Assembly: GCA_022509165.1 (NCBI GenBank) | Contig: JAFLTT010000002.1 | Coordinates: 218,794-282,793 of the forward strand | Direction: 5' to 3' | Length of the DNA: 64,000 nucleotides | From: Muribaculaceae bacterium | Lineage (GTDB): Bacteria > Bacteroidota > Bacteroidia > Bacteroidales > Muribaculaceae | Shown here: positions 1-7,470 of the stretch, one piece after another | Layout: every line of letters starts with the position of its first letter | How positions within the stretch are numbered: the stretch's first letter is position 1 | Notes under the pieces: generated by a model | What the model was told of the DNA's origin: nothing | What the model saw: the letters and a program-made list of their open reading frames with translations, nothing else | Database searches by the model: none | Translations under genes and position numbers: made by a program

Positions 1-609
1 GTCAGAATCCCCCAAGGGACCAAAATCACTGAGCCATTCCCAATCCTTTAGATTTTTAGAACAATAAAAAGCAACTTTCTTTTCAAGAGCCTTTGCCACT
101 ACCATGACCCAACGGCTCTCTTTTTCATCATATATTACTGTGGGATCTCTAAATTCTGTACTCCAGATGTCAAGCACAGGATTGCGGTCGTAATAATGAA
201 AAGTTTCTCCACCATCTGTGCTGATAGCTATATCTTGAGCCTGTTTTTTACTATCTTTATGAAAACCGGTGAATATTGCTACCATAGCATCTTCGCCATT
301 TCCTGTGGTGTTCCATTTATCCACTACTGTGCTGCCGGTAAAAGTTGAAATTCCTTCCGGCACATCAACAATGGCACTCTTGTTTAATTCTTCCCAATAA
401 ACCAGGTCGTCAGACTCTACTGCACCCCAGCAATAAGCCTTATATTTTCCTTTGTGCTTTATAAGGCCGGAAGGGTCTCCCATCCAACGGTGGGCCGGTG
501 TGTAGTGAAACTGTGGACGGTATTTTTCCAGATAAGATGCCGAATCTCTCTGAGCATAAAGTGAATTACAAAAAACAAAACTAATTAAAAGTAAATATAA
601 GCCTTTCAT
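1..609 (-). CDS. Glycoside hydrolase family 32 protein, N-terminal part (runs off the left edge)
   Basis: The reverse strand encodes about 203 residues from an ATG at 607-609 to the window edge. The N-terminus MKGLYLLLISFVFCNSLYAQ is a signal peptide, so the enzyme is secreted to the periplasm or surface. After it comes HRWMGDPSG, a variant of the GH32 nucleophile motif WMNDPNG whose aspartate acts as nucleophile. About residue 170 the motif EFRDPTV matches the RDP stabiliser of transition state. GH32 enzymes cleave fructosides (levan, inulin, sucrose). The catalytic acid motif (EC) lies outside the window. A Bacteroidota -7-like box (CAAAAGTA at 859-866, reverse strand) is a possible but distant promoter. 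The family call is good; the substrate is unknown. Confidence 0.85.
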   Translation of the reverse strand, partial: MKGLYLLLISFVFCNSLYAQRDSASYLEKYRPQFHYTPAHRWMGDPSGLIKHKGKYKAYCWGAVESDDLVYWEELNKSAIVDVPEGISTFTGSTVVDKWNTTGNGEDAMVAIFTGFHKDSKKQAQDIAISTDGGETFHYYDRNPVLDIWSTEFRDPTVIYDEKESRWVMVVAKALEKKVAFYCSKNLKDWEWLSDFGPLGDSD

Positions 610-962
610 TTACAATGATATTTGAAAACCACAACTCAAGTTAATAAAAAATTTTGACCAAAGAAAGTAGAAATTCTATTCCTTAGTTATTATAATAATC
701 TAATAGGGACTATAGCCGATGTAAGACTTTATGGTTTTTGATCTCATTCTTTCATTTTGAAAACAACAAGTGACATAAATCTATGTGATATCTGGTATAT
801 TTCAATGTTTTAGCCATGACTCTCCCGAGCCATCAATTTTAGGTCCATATTCAGTATGCAAAAGTAGGAGAGATAAAAGTTATTTGTGAAAATGGAAATA
901 ATATGTTAATTTTGTTACGGCGGTAATAATTACGGCGATAACCATTACGATAGTAATAAAGT
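610..962. other. Divergent intergenic region between the GH32 gene and the DUF234 ATPase gene
   Basis: No convincing reading frame is present in these 353 bases. The stretch is AT-rich and must hold the promoters of both divergent neighbours. A reverse-strand TACTTTTG -7-type box lies at 859-866 without a good -33 partner. Three 15-bp direct repeats directly before the start codon at 963 are listed separately. Confidence 0.6.
915..959 (+). repeat. Three tandem 15-bp repeats abutting the start codon of the DUF234 ATPase gene
   Basis: The units are TTACGGCGGTAATAA (915-929), TTACGGCGATAACCA (930-944) and TTACGATAGTAATAA (945-959). They share TTACG at the start and TAA near the end, and they end three bases before the ATG at 963. 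The exact 15-bp phase suggests slipped-strand duplication. Since the repeats occupy the place of the translation initiation region, they may bind a regulator or vary expression through copy number. Confidence 0.7.
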
Positions 963-2315
963 ATGAAATTCTATAACAGGACCAAAGAGATTGAGGAAAT
1001 AAGAAGAATTCAGAGACTTGCCTTTAATTCTTATTCTAAAATGACCGTAATAACCGGTAGGAGACGTATTGGTAAAACTAAATTAGCCTTACACGCCACA
1101 GAAGGGGGGGAGCCTACGGTATATCTTTTTATCAGTCGTAAAAATGAAGCATCATTATGCTCCGAATTTATTCCTCTTATTTCTTCTGCATTGAAGATAT
1201 TTATTCCATCGGGAATTACTTCATTCAGAGAACTTTTCATTTTCCTAATGGAAGCTGGAAAGAATATGAAATATAATCTCATTATAGATGAATTTCAAGA
1301 GTTTTTCAATATAAATCCATCAGTTTATAGCGACATGCAAAATCTATGGGATACTTATAGGCAAGACACACATGTGAATTTGTTGCTTATGGGATCTGTT
1401 TATTCCATGATGCATAAAATTTTTGAAAGTTATCATGAACCGCTCTTTGGTCGGGCTGATTCTTTTATAAGACTTTCAGGCTTTGGCACTGATACCATGA
1501 AAGAAATCATGCATGATTACCGTCCCGGATATACTAATGATGAATTATTGGCCTTCTATACTATCACCGGAGGAGTGCCTAAATATATCGAAGTGTTGTG
1601 TGAGTCGACTGATTTGTCTATCGGAGGGATGATAGATTGTGTGGTAAGAGAGAACTCGATTTTTGTAAATGAAGGCAGAACTTTGCTAATTGAGGAATTG
1701 GGTAAGGATTATGGTCTATACTTTTCGATATTGAGCTGTATTGCATCAGGCATAAATACCCAAGGAGAAATTGAAAATGCATTGGGTGGTGCTATTGTTG
1801 CAGGTCAATTAAAGAGACTTATAGAAGACTATTCCCTTATTAAACGAGTTCGTCCGATCATGTCTAAGCCCCGCTCCCAAAACGTACAATATGAAATTTC
1901 GGATAATTTCTTGAGATTCTGGTTTAATTATTTTGATCGTCACCAGACTTTAGTAGAATTAAATAATTATGATGGATTACGTAAAATAGTTTATGATGAT
2001 TATACCACCTTTTCCGGGAAAGTATTGGAAAAATGGTTTAAGCTCAAGTTAATAGAAAGTCATCAATTCATGGATTTGGGGTCATGGTGGGAACGAAAAA
2101 GGGGAAAGGAGGCCAATGAGATCGATATAGTTGCCATTTATGTAGATTATGATGGAGTTGGCAAAGTTGGCAAAAAGGCTTTGTTGGCTGAAGTGAAACG
2201 GCAAAAAAGAAATTATGACCATAAAGATTTCATGGCAAAAGTAGACCATATAAAAGACACAATTCTTGCCAAGTACGAGATTGAAACCAGATTATTCACC
2301 TTAGAAGATATGTAA
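963..2315 (+). CDS. AAA-type ATPase with C-terminal DUF234 nuclease-like domain
   Basis: This 450-residue protein has a Walker A motif GRRRIGKTK at residues 32-40 and a Walker B motif LIIDE at 106-110, as in the archaeal-type ATPase family (PF01637). The middle region looks like a winged helix (about 255-310). The C-terminal part carries EIDIVAI near 378 and LLAEVKRQ near 400, spaced like the D and ExK of a PD-(D/E)XK nuclease fold, which is typical of DUF234. Proteins of this type are common and poorly characterised in Bacteroidota. The gene stands alone, with 130 bases to the next gene. The start ATG directly follows the 15-bp repeat array. The family is well supported; the biological role is unknown. 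Confidence 0.85.
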   Translation: MKFYNRTKEIEEIRRIQRLAFNSYSKMTVITGRRRIGKTKLALHATEGGEPTVYLFISRKNEASLCSEFIPLISSALKIFIPSGITSFRELFIFLMEAGKNMKYNLIIDEFQEFFNINPSVYSDMQNLWDTYRQDTHVNLLLMGSVYSMMHKIFESYHEPLFGRADSFIRLSGFGTDTMKEIMHDYRPGYTNDELLAFYTITGGVPKYIEVLCESTDLSIGGMIDCVVRENSIFVNEGRTLLIEELGKDYGLYFSILSCIASGINTQGEIENALGGAIVAGQLKRLIEDYSLIKRVRPIMSKPRSQNVQYEISDNFLRFWFNYFDRHQTLVELNNYDGLRKIVYDDYTTFSGKVLEKWFKLKLIESHQFMDLGSWWERKRGKEANEIDIVAIYVDYDGVGKVGKKALLAEVKRQKRNYDHKDFMAKVDHIKDTILAKYEIETRLFTLEDM

Positions 2316-2445
2316 AAAAATATATAAGTCACTCATGGAATTCTTTTCTATTAGTGACCACTGGATATTTACGGCGCTTATTGCTTTAAAGAAAGAAAAG
2401 TTAGTCAGTTTTTACTTATCTTGTTATTGTAAAAGAGATTAATAA

Positions 2446-3060
2446 ATGGCAGAAAAAGATAATAGTTCAATTATGATAAGACCCGGGAGAAGGGGTGATG
2501 CTCCCTTTATAGGTAAGACCATAACCGAAGCAATGGGTCATGAACTTTGTGTAGGTTTGGCTGAAGGGGAAGAGAATCTGCCAAAAGTATTGAAGTTATT
2601 TACAGATCTTGCTGCTACCGACACAGCTCAATACAGTTATAAAAATACCTTAGTTGCGGTTGATAATGATGGTAAAAGTATAGGTGCCATCATAGGTTAC
2701 GATGGTGCCGGACACCGGGAAATGAGAAAGGATTTCATTGCAAAAGCCAATGAACTTTTAGACTGGAACGTCACGGTAGAAGAAGCGGATCACTGGGAAC
2801 CTGAGACAAATTCCAAAGAAATCTACCTTGATTCTTTATATGTCATTCCGGAATATAGGAACCGAGGAATAGCCTCTTCATTAATTAAAGCTGCCATTGA
2901 CAATTATAGAAATATTGGCAAACCCTTCGGTTTATTGGTAGAACCTCATAACACCAAAGCTCATAAATTATATAAAGAATTGGGCTTTAAGGAGGATGGT
3001 GTAAATAACTTCTGTGGAGAACCGATGATTCATTTAAGCTATAATTACGATAATAAATGA
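2446..3060 (+). CDS. GNAT family N-acetyltransferase
   Basis: The 204-residue protein fits the Gcn5-related acetyltransferase fold. The acetyl-CoA binding motif A is visible around residues 128-150 as YVIPEYRNRGIASSLI, in the usual form V..-x-R-x-x-G-I/A. Near the C-terminus, VEPHNTKAHKLYKELGF is the typical motif B with the N..A..LY pattern. The substrate cannot be predicted. It heads a three-gene run: its stop overlaps the start of the next gene (ATGA at 3057-3060), and that gene overlaps the following kinase, so the three are probably co-translated. Confidence 0.85.
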   Translation: MAEKDNSSIMIRPGRRGDAPFIGKTITEAMGHELCVGLAEGEENLPKVLKLFTDLAATDTAQYSYKNTLVAVDNDGKSIGAIIGYDGAGHREMRKDFIAKANELLDWNVTVEEADHWEPETNSKEIYLDSLYVIPEYRNRGIASSLIKAAIDNYRNIGKPFGLLVEPHNTKAHKLYKELGFKEDGVNNFCGEPMIHLSYNYDNK

Positions 3061-3509
3061 ACATAAATACCATATATTACAAGCCTAAAATAGATGGATG
3101 GTTCTGGATCTTAATCTTTGTCTTGACGTTCACCCTCCTTATGGTTTGCTCTATATCTGAAGATGGTTTGTATTGGCCAGGGATAATCGTAATATGTGTT
3201 TTTCTTTTTATAGTTTTGCTTTTGATATGGATACTCACAACAGTGAAATATGCCATTAAAGGAAATGAATTAGGAGTGAGAAATTTAGTCTATAAATGGG
3301 AATGGCTGCCTATAGAAAAGATAGAATCTATTAAACCTGTAAAGAGCGTCCTTGCCGGTGCAGCTTTATCTTTCTACCGACTTTCAATACAATTTTCAGA
3401 CAGGAAAGTGTTAAGGAGTACGATGCCACTGGAGATTGCTCCAAAAGATGAAAAAATATTTATTGAAAAATTGAAAGAGATAAATCCGGAAATTAAGGTT
3501 TTAACTTGA
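3057..3509 (+). CDS. Small membrane protein with PH-like domain
   Basis: The protein has 150 residues. Two hydrophobic segments near residues 17-35 and 42-61 should anchor it in the inner membrane. The remainder, beginning about residue 65 with ATTVKYAIKGNELGV-like beta-strand pattern and ending with EIAPKDEKIFIEKLKEINP, resembles bacterial PH (bPH) domains, which follow membrane hairpins in many small proteins. The start ATG overlaps the stop of the acetyltransferase gene. The function is unknown; the PH-like assignment comes from pattern only. Confidence 0.65.
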   Translation: MNINTIYYKPKIDGWFWILIFVLTFTLLMVCSISEDGLYWPGIIVICVFLFIVLLLIWILTTVKYAIKGNELGVRNLVYKWEWLPIEKIESIKPVKSVLAGAALSFYRLSIQFSDRKVLRSTMPLEIAPKDEKIFIEKLKEINPEIKVLT

Positions 3510-3991
3510 ATAGGATACTTGTAATAGGAAGTCCGGGAGCCGGAAAAAGTACCTTTGCCAAGGAATTGGCAAAGAGAATCGGTCTACCATTATATCATCT
3601 TGATCTGATATGGTTTCATGATAATGGAGACATGGAATCAAGAGAAATTTTTGATAAAAAGCTCCAGAAACTATTGGAAACTGACCGATGGATAATCGAC
3701 GGTTACTATCCAAGGACACTCGAGCATCGTCTCAAATATACAGATGCCGTATTCTTCTTTGACCTTCCGGAAGAAGTGTGTCTTGAAGGAGCCAAACAAA
3801 GATTAGGAACAAAGAGAGACGATAATCCTGTATATGAAACAGAATTGAATGAAGGTTTAAGAGAAAGAATATTGACATTCAGGATATTCAATACTCCATA
3901 CATAGAAGATTTATTGGATGATTTTGGGGGAAAGATCATAAGGTTTCATTCCAGGGAAGAAATAGAAAACTGGCTCAGTGAGAATGGGTAA
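3506..3991 (+). CDS. P-loop kinase, adenylate-kinase-like / FlaR-type topology modulation protein
   Basis: The protein of 161 residues starts at a TTG (3506-3508) that overlaps the stop codon of the preceding gene. The Walker A motif GSPGAGKST lies at residues 8-16, followed by the LAKRIGLPLYHLDLIWF stretch that is typical of the FlaR/AAA_17 group of small nucleotide kinases. DRWIIDGYY near residue 60 and the pair VFFFDLP near residue 83 fit the core sheet of the fold. The C-terminal arginines (KQRLGTKRDD) suit a lid. The substrate is unknown. The gene closes a translationally coupled trio. Confidence 0.8.
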   Translation: MNRILVIGSPGAGKSTFAKELAKRIGLPLYHLDLIWFHDNGDMESREIFDKKLQKLLETDRWIIDGYYPRTLEHRLKYTDAVFFFDLPEEVCLEGAKQRLGTKRDDNPVYETELNEGLRERILTFRIFNTPYIEDLLDDFGGKIIRFHSREEIENWLSENG

Positions 3992-4040
3992 TATCAATAA
4001 TTATCGTTTCTTTTATAATTAATTTTTTTAGAAATTTTTG

Positions 4041-4073
4041 TTTGAAAAATTGATTGATTTAAGTTTAATTTTA
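4041..4073 (+). promoter_or_regulatory. Predicted promoter for the DUF5131 gene
   Basis: TTTG at 4041-4044, 21 bases, then TAATTTTA at 4066-4073. This matches the Bacteroidota consensus TTTG / TANNTTTG in 11 of 12 informative positions' worth of spacing and sequence except the final G. It lies 45 bases before the start codon at 4119. Confidence 0.5.
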
Positions 4074-4118
4074 CACAAACGAAAAGTGAAGTTATAGATA
4101 ACTTTCATAAAGAAAATT

Positions 4119-4847
4119 ATGCCTATATGGAATCCATGGCATGGTTGCCATAAAATAAGTGCAGGATGCAAGCACTGTTATGTATTTCGTGAAGATGCAG
4201 CATTCGGCACAGAGATACCAACAACCCAGGTAAGGAAGACTTCATCTTTCAATCTGCCGGTGAAGAGAGATAGAAAGAAGAACTGGAAATTCCCTTCTGG
4301 AACCCAATTCGCCCTATGCTTTACGTCAGATTTATTATTGGAGGAGGCAGACGAGTGGCGCTCGGAAATATGGGACATGATAAGGACACGTGATGATTGC
4401 TCTTTCTATTTCTTTACAAAAAGGATAGACAGATTGGAGACCTGTTTGCCTCCTGATTGGGGTGAGGGTTGGGATAATGTGGCCATTGGATGCACTGTGG
4501 AGAACCAAGATCGAGCAGATTACCGCCTACCAATTTTCCTTTCATTGCCTATAAAACATCGGTTGGTTATTGTAGCTCCGATGTTGGAGCAGATAGATAT
4601 ACAGAAATATCTTAATCCTGAATTAATAGAGGAAGTGAGTGCAGGAGGTGAATCAGGTAAATATGCAAGACCACTAAATTTCAACTGGATCCTGAATCTG
4701 AGGGCGCAATGTATGGAGGCAAAGGTACCATTCAATTTTCATCAGACCGGATCCTATCTTATAAAGGATGGCAAAAAATATCATATCCCCCGACCTTTGC
4801 AACATTCCCAGGCCCGTAAAGCAAATGTGGATTTTGACCCCAGATGA
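4119..4847 (+). CDS. DUF5131 (phage Gp37/Gp68) family protein
   Basis: The 242-residue protein begins with WNPWHGCHKISAGCKHCYVF, the hallmark of the Gp37/Gp68 family now called DUF5131. Cysteines 10, 17 and 20 form a CX6CX2C cluster that recalls radical-SAM enzymes, although the family is functionally uncharacterised. Further family features are AIGCTVENQDRADYRLP near residue 126 and SAGGESGKYARPLN near residue 170. The gene is preceded by its own promoter-like sequence and stands alone. Homologues are frequent in phages and mobile elements, which fits the accessory character of this region. Confidence 0.85.
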   Translation: MPIWNPWHGCHKISAGCKHCYVFREDAAFGTEIPTTQVRKTSSFNLPVKRDRKKNWKFPSGTQFALCFTSDLLLEEADEWRSEIWDMIRTRDDCSFYFFTKRIDRLETCLPPDWGEGWDNVAIGCTVENQDRADYRLPIFLSLPIKHRLVIVAPMLEQIDIQKYLNPELIEEVSAGGESGKYARPLNFNWILNLRAQCMEAKVPFNFHQTGSYLIKDGKKYHIPRPLQHSQARKANVDFDPR

Positions 4848-4867
4848 AAGGATAAAGAATTAGCATA

Positions 4868-4963
4868 ATTTGAGATGAGGCATTTTGCCTTTAGCACTGA
4901 GCACCTGACAGGCTGTATATAAAGTAAAAGCTGTCAGACGTTCTATAAATACTCATCTCGAAT
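4868..4963 (+). repeat. Structured element family, solitary copy A (possible ncRNA)
   Basis: The outer stem is ATTTGAG (4868-4874) paired with CTCGAAT (4957-4963), with one G-T pair. It continues as ATGAG (4875-4879) with CTCAT (4952-4956), giving a 12-bp stem. Inside are a small TGC/GCA hairpin (4885-4898), the motif CTGAGCACC (4897-4905), a stem CTGACAGGCT / AGCTGTCAG (4905-4938) and GACGTTCT (4937-4944). The same layout occurs three times at 15388-15735, with different stem sequences. Orientation and transcription are unproven. Confidence 0.65.
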
Positions 4964-5292
4964 GACCATAACTTTGCTTCCCTTATTAGAAATTCACTAG
5001 ATTCAACAAATTGACCACCAGTCTTTTACGGTTCATAAGATACAAAGTGGTTTTCAACAGTTAAAAAACAAATTCTGACAAATTCAAGTCTCTGAAAATC
5101 AACGGATGCATAAATTGTCTTGTACCTCGTTCTTTTCTTATTGTTTTAGTTTTGTTATCTCACGACAACTCAATCAAAATCAAGAATTTAAACTCAATCT
5201 TCGCGACCTCCGTCGCTCTTTTGCAAAGTTAGTTAAATTTCTCCGTTTGTACCCCGAAATTTTAGGAAAAATTTCAATAAAAAGGGATTAAA

Positions 5293-5460
5293 CCGTGACA
5301 AATTGTCACGGGTTGATTGAATCAGGGTACAGACTGTCCCATTTCGATTTGATGGATGGAAAAAGAATCCAAGAGGTTTATTTCAATTGTACGAATTTAT
5401 CGTACAGTTGATTTCAAGAAATGTCTGATAAAATATTTGAACCTACTACAATTTGTAGTA
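5293..5460. repeat. Three perfect or near-perfect palindromes downstream of hipT
   Basis: First: CCGTGACAA (5293-5301) and TTGTCACGG (5303-5311). Second: TCAATTGTACGA (5383-5394) and TCGTACAGTTGA (5400-5411) with a 5-base loop and one G-T pair. Third: TACTACAA (5444-5451) and TTGTAGTA (5453-5460). None has a T-run typical of an intrinsic terminator. They may end hipBST transcription by RNA folding or bind dimeric regulators. Confidence 0.6.
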
Positions 5461-5476
5461 AGTTCCATAAAGGTTA

Positions 5477-6481
5477 TTATATTCTAACTCTGTTAAAACG
5501 ATTGATACGTTCTTTCACTATTCGTGCATAACTACGTTTGGCTTTTTCAGTAAGATAACTTTGATTCAAAAGGTGATTGGCCAAATCCGGGAACTGTGAA
5601 TATTTATTTAGAATCCGGTCAATACGCTTCTTAACCAAACCAATTTTAATGCCGAATCTTTCAAAATCAAGACGACAGGGATGTCCTGTTCTTTCCCATA
5701 TATCACTTTTCTCAATTTCAAGGGACAGACCCTCATCGAGTCCGAAATCAGAACCTTCAATATGAAGACAAGTATTAAGGAGATCATAGGCCGGAGCCAA
5801 ACGATAATCATCACCAATCAATATCAAAGAGAAATTCTTGAGGTGAACATCGCCATTACCATAAATGTAATTGAATATTATCAGTTCAAAATAACGCTCC
5901 AAATCCACCATCCAGGCAGCCACATTTTTTCTTATTGCCTTGGCAATATCCTCATAGCTCCCATTATACTTGAATTGTTTTCCTGTGGTCTGTTCATTTT
6001 TTCCAATTATGGAAGCAAAATCCTCCATAGGCAATTTTGAACCATCCCGAAGGATATCGAAACGACGCGTAATATAAACCGGTTGCCCTTTAGGTGTAAA
6101 GCACAATCCATTCGCAGCGGTATGTATTCCATAGACCTGTGAAGCTATCTGCATAGTTACATGTTCATTTGCCGGAATGAGTTTTCGGTCATGTAAAGTT
6201 ATGTCCCAGGGATATGGTTTTATGATATAAGTAGAACGTTCATCATCACCTGCGATTTTGATTTCTCCGGATTTAATTATTGCCGGAAATTTTTCTTGTG
6301 CACCTGATACAGATATCCTGTGCATAGCGTCAGCCAGTGCTTTACTATTACGGAACTCATCGATATTAAAACTAAGTATCGGATTAACCTTTACTCCAGC
6401 AAAGAGCGTTTTTATAGCTTTAGGGCTATAATTTTCATACCCGGCTTGCAGGGATGAGGGGCAGTTTTTTATATCAATCAT
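5477..6481 (-). CDS. hipT: HipT-type serine/threonine kinase toxin (HipA C-terminal domain)
   Basis: The 334-residue protein is a HipA-like kinase lacking the N-terminal subdomain, which is encoded by the separate hipS gene. The gly-rich loop reads SVSGAQEKF at residues 57-65. Serines 57 and 59 sit in the SxS arrangement that is autophosphorylated in E. coli O127 HipT. NGDVHLKNFSL (about 214-224) is the catalytic loop and LAPAYDLLNT the following metal-binding segment. Kinases of this family inactivate translation by phosphorylating aminoacyl-tRNA synthetases; the E. coli HipT target is TrpS, and here the target is unknown. The start overlaps the end of hipS by 8 bases. Confidence 0.85.
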   Translation of the reverse strand: MIDIKNCPSSLQAGYENYSPKAIKTLFAGVKVNPILSFNIDEFRNSKALADAMHRISVSGAQEKFPAIIKSGEIKIAGDDERSTYIIKPYPWDITLHDRKLIPANEHVTMQIASQVYGIHTAANGLCFTPKGQPVYITRRFDILRDGSKLPMEDFASIIGKNEQTTGKQFKYNGSYEDIAKAIRKNVAAWMVDLERYFELIIFNYIYGNGDVHLKNFSLILIGDDYRLAPAYDLLNTCLHIEGSDFGLDEGLSLEIEKSDIWERTGHPCRLDFERFGIKIGLVKKRIDRILNKYSQFPDLANHLLNQSYLTEKAKRSYARIVKERINRFNRVRI

Positions 6482-6803
6482 TTTTTATCCTCCTGACATT
6501 TATAGCACCAATAAAGTCTTTGTCAGCCATTTTAGTCAACAAACCGAAAGAATCGTTTTCATCAATTCTTTGAGTATTGCATATCACTCTTCTGTTAGAA
6601 CCTTCAGGAAGCATATTTGAGAAAAATGGGAAAAGATGTTCTGAAATGTAAACTTCTCTTTGTTTAGGAAACGTGATGGAAATTGGTGGCATAGTAGAAT
6701 CTACATACTCATCTATGTATTGAAAAGAGTAGTCTTTCCCGGGATACTCTTCAGTAAGAATACCGGCTTTTACATTATTGAAATATACCGCTAATTGTCT
6801 CAC
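6474..6803 (-). CDS. hipS: HipS-type antitoxin (isolated HipA N-terminal subdomain)
   Basis: The 109-residue protein corresponds to the N-subdomain 1 of HipA: VYFNNVKAGILTEE at the start, then PPISITFPKQREVY, LFPFFSNMLPEGSNR and DSFGLLTKMADKDFIGAI, which are the classic PxSxxLP / F..LLPEG / G.D..GA landmarks. In tripartite HipBST systems this small protein, rather than HipB, neutralises the kinase. It lies 12 bases after hipB and overlaps hipT by 8 bases, so the operon order hipB-hipS-hipT is as in E. coli O127. The system appears intact. Confidence 0.85.
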   Translation of the reverse strand: MRQLAVYFNNVKAGILTEEYPGKDYSFQYIDEYVDSTMPPISITFPKQREVYISEHLFPFFSNMLPEGSNRRVICNTQRIDENDSFGLLTKMADKDFIGAINVRRIKND

Positions 6804-6815
6804 AATTATTACAAA

Positions 6816-7016
6816 TTATATGGTTTGCCTTACCTTGTATTCTATCTCAATTCCAAGTACCTCAAGAATTTTCTTTATAGTATTTAGTGCCGGATTACCT
6901 TTCCCTCGCTCAATATCTTTGATTGTAGCAACGCCAACCTCCGCCATCTCGGCGAGATCCTGTTGAGTTAAGGAAAGAAATTCCCTACGTTGCTTCATTA
7001 TATCTTTTAGCTCCAT
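6816..7016 (-). CDS. hipB: HipB-type XRE family DNA-binding protein
   Basis: The likely product is 66 residues starting MELKDIMKQRREFLSLTQQD at the ATG 7014-7016. A longer reading from 7052 is open but would run through the operator and predicted promoter, so I prefer the shorter start. The helix-turn-helix is TQQDLAEMAEVGVATIKDIE, followed by RGKGNPALNTIKKILEVLGIE, a standard XRE/HipB fold. HipB dimers repress the operon by binding palindromic operators; three matching 18-bp sites lie directly upstream. First gene of hipBST. Confidence 0.85.
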   Translation of the reverse strand: MELKDIMKQRREFLSLTQQDLAEMAEVGVATIKDIERGKGNPALNTIKKILEVLGIEIEYKVRQTI

Positions 7017-7034
7017 AGTATGATATAATAAACT
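7017..7034. promoter_or_regulatory. HipB operator O1
   Basis: AGTATGATATAATAAACT is a degenerate 18-bp palindrome that touches the hipB start codon and covers the expected transcription start. It resembles the perfect site O2 at 7077-7094. Confidence 0.6.
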
Positions 7035-7040
7035 TTGTGG

Positions 7041-7072
7041 CAAAGATAACAATAAATTTTAGAAACTTCAAG
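7041..7072 (-). promoter_or_regulatory. hipBST promoter between operators O1 and O2
   Basis: On the reverse strand the -33 element CTTG (7069-7072), 20 bases, and the -7 element TATCTTTG (7041-7048) match the Bacteroidota consensus with one change. Transcription should begin near 7034, at the edge of O1. O2 lies 4 bases behind the -33 element. Confidence 0.6.
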
Positions 7073-7076
7073 AAAA

Positions 7077-7094
7077 AGTATAATAAAATATACT
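7077..7094. promoter_or_regulatory. HipB operator O2 (perfect palindrome)
   Basis: AGTATAATAAAATATACT is the core of an inverted repeat with 10-bp arms AAAAAGTATA (7073-7082) and TATACTTTTT (7089-7098) separated by 6 bases. It is the best copy of three sites spaced exactly 60 bp apart. Confidence 0.7.
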
Positions 7095-7136
7095 TTTTAA
7101 TTTAAGATATTCTGTGTTATGTGTGAAAAGCAGAAA

Positions 7137-7154
7137 AGTATAATATAACAGACC
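7137..7154. promoter_or_regulatory. HipB operator O3 (degenerate)
   Basis: AGTATAATATAACAGACC agrees with O2 at 14 of 18 positions, the left half being perfect. It lies exactly 60 bp beyond O2 and could allow looping or cooperative binding. Confidence 0.5.
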
Positions 7155-7238
7155 AAAGTAGTTATTTTATTTATTCAGATATCTATAAGCTTGAAATTTT
7201 CAAATTTTCAAATTATAAATCAGAGAAATAAGTATTTA

Positions 7239-7270
7239 TTTGGAGGGAATGTGAAAAAATATTAATTTCG
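7239..7270 (+). promoter_or_regulatory. Predicted promoter for a short transcript
   Basis: TTTG (7239-7242), 20 bases, TAATTTCG (7263-7270): one mismatch to the -7 consensus. Transcription would start near 7277, just before the small reading frame at 7291 and its downstream terminator. Confidence 0.5.
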
Positions 7271-7290
7271 CGTCCAGTTTCGAAATCAAA

Positions 7291-7443
7291 ATGATAAGAA
7301 AACACCGCAATATATTAACCATCAATGAATTTCAAGGCCTAAAAGGTTTTGAAACTATGACTATTGCAGGTACCTCATCAACTTATCATACCACAACTTC
7401 GGTATATTTCCGACATAAAATTCAATTGACAAATATCAGTTAG
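7291..7443 (+). CDS. Possible 50-residue protein of unknown function
   Basis: The frame starts MIRKHRNILTINEF and ends at TAG 7441-7443. I do not recognise the sequence; it has a basic start, a Thr/Ser-rich middle (TMTIAGTSSTYHTTTS) and no membrane segment. Support comes from its setting: a good promoter 20-50 bases upstream and a strong intrinsic terminator 28 bases downstream define a transcript of about 230 bases. The transcript could equally be a non-coding RNA. Short serine/threonine-rich peptides of this type are often near peptide-based systems in Bacteroidota, but that is speculation. Confidence 0.4.
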   Translation: MIRKHRNILTINEFQGLKGFETMTIAGTSSTYHTTTSVYFRHKIQLTNIS

Positions 7444-7470
7444 AAAAATAAAAATTGATTAAAGATATAG

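Larger units (their letters stand above)
4848..5476. other. 629-base intergenic region with a structured element and three palindromes
   Basis: The only open frame (61 codons, 5106-5291) has no recognisable features and I do not consider it a gene. The stretch holds a member of the structured element family (4868-4963) and three palindromes (5293-5460) just downstream of the converging hipT gene. The rest is AT-rich without visible function. Confidence 0.6.

Noticed and set aside
5106..5291. Open frame of 61 codons between the DUF5131 gene and hipT
   Set aside because: No promoter, no recognisable sequence and unusual composition; it lies in a region explained by palindromes and AT-rich spacer.
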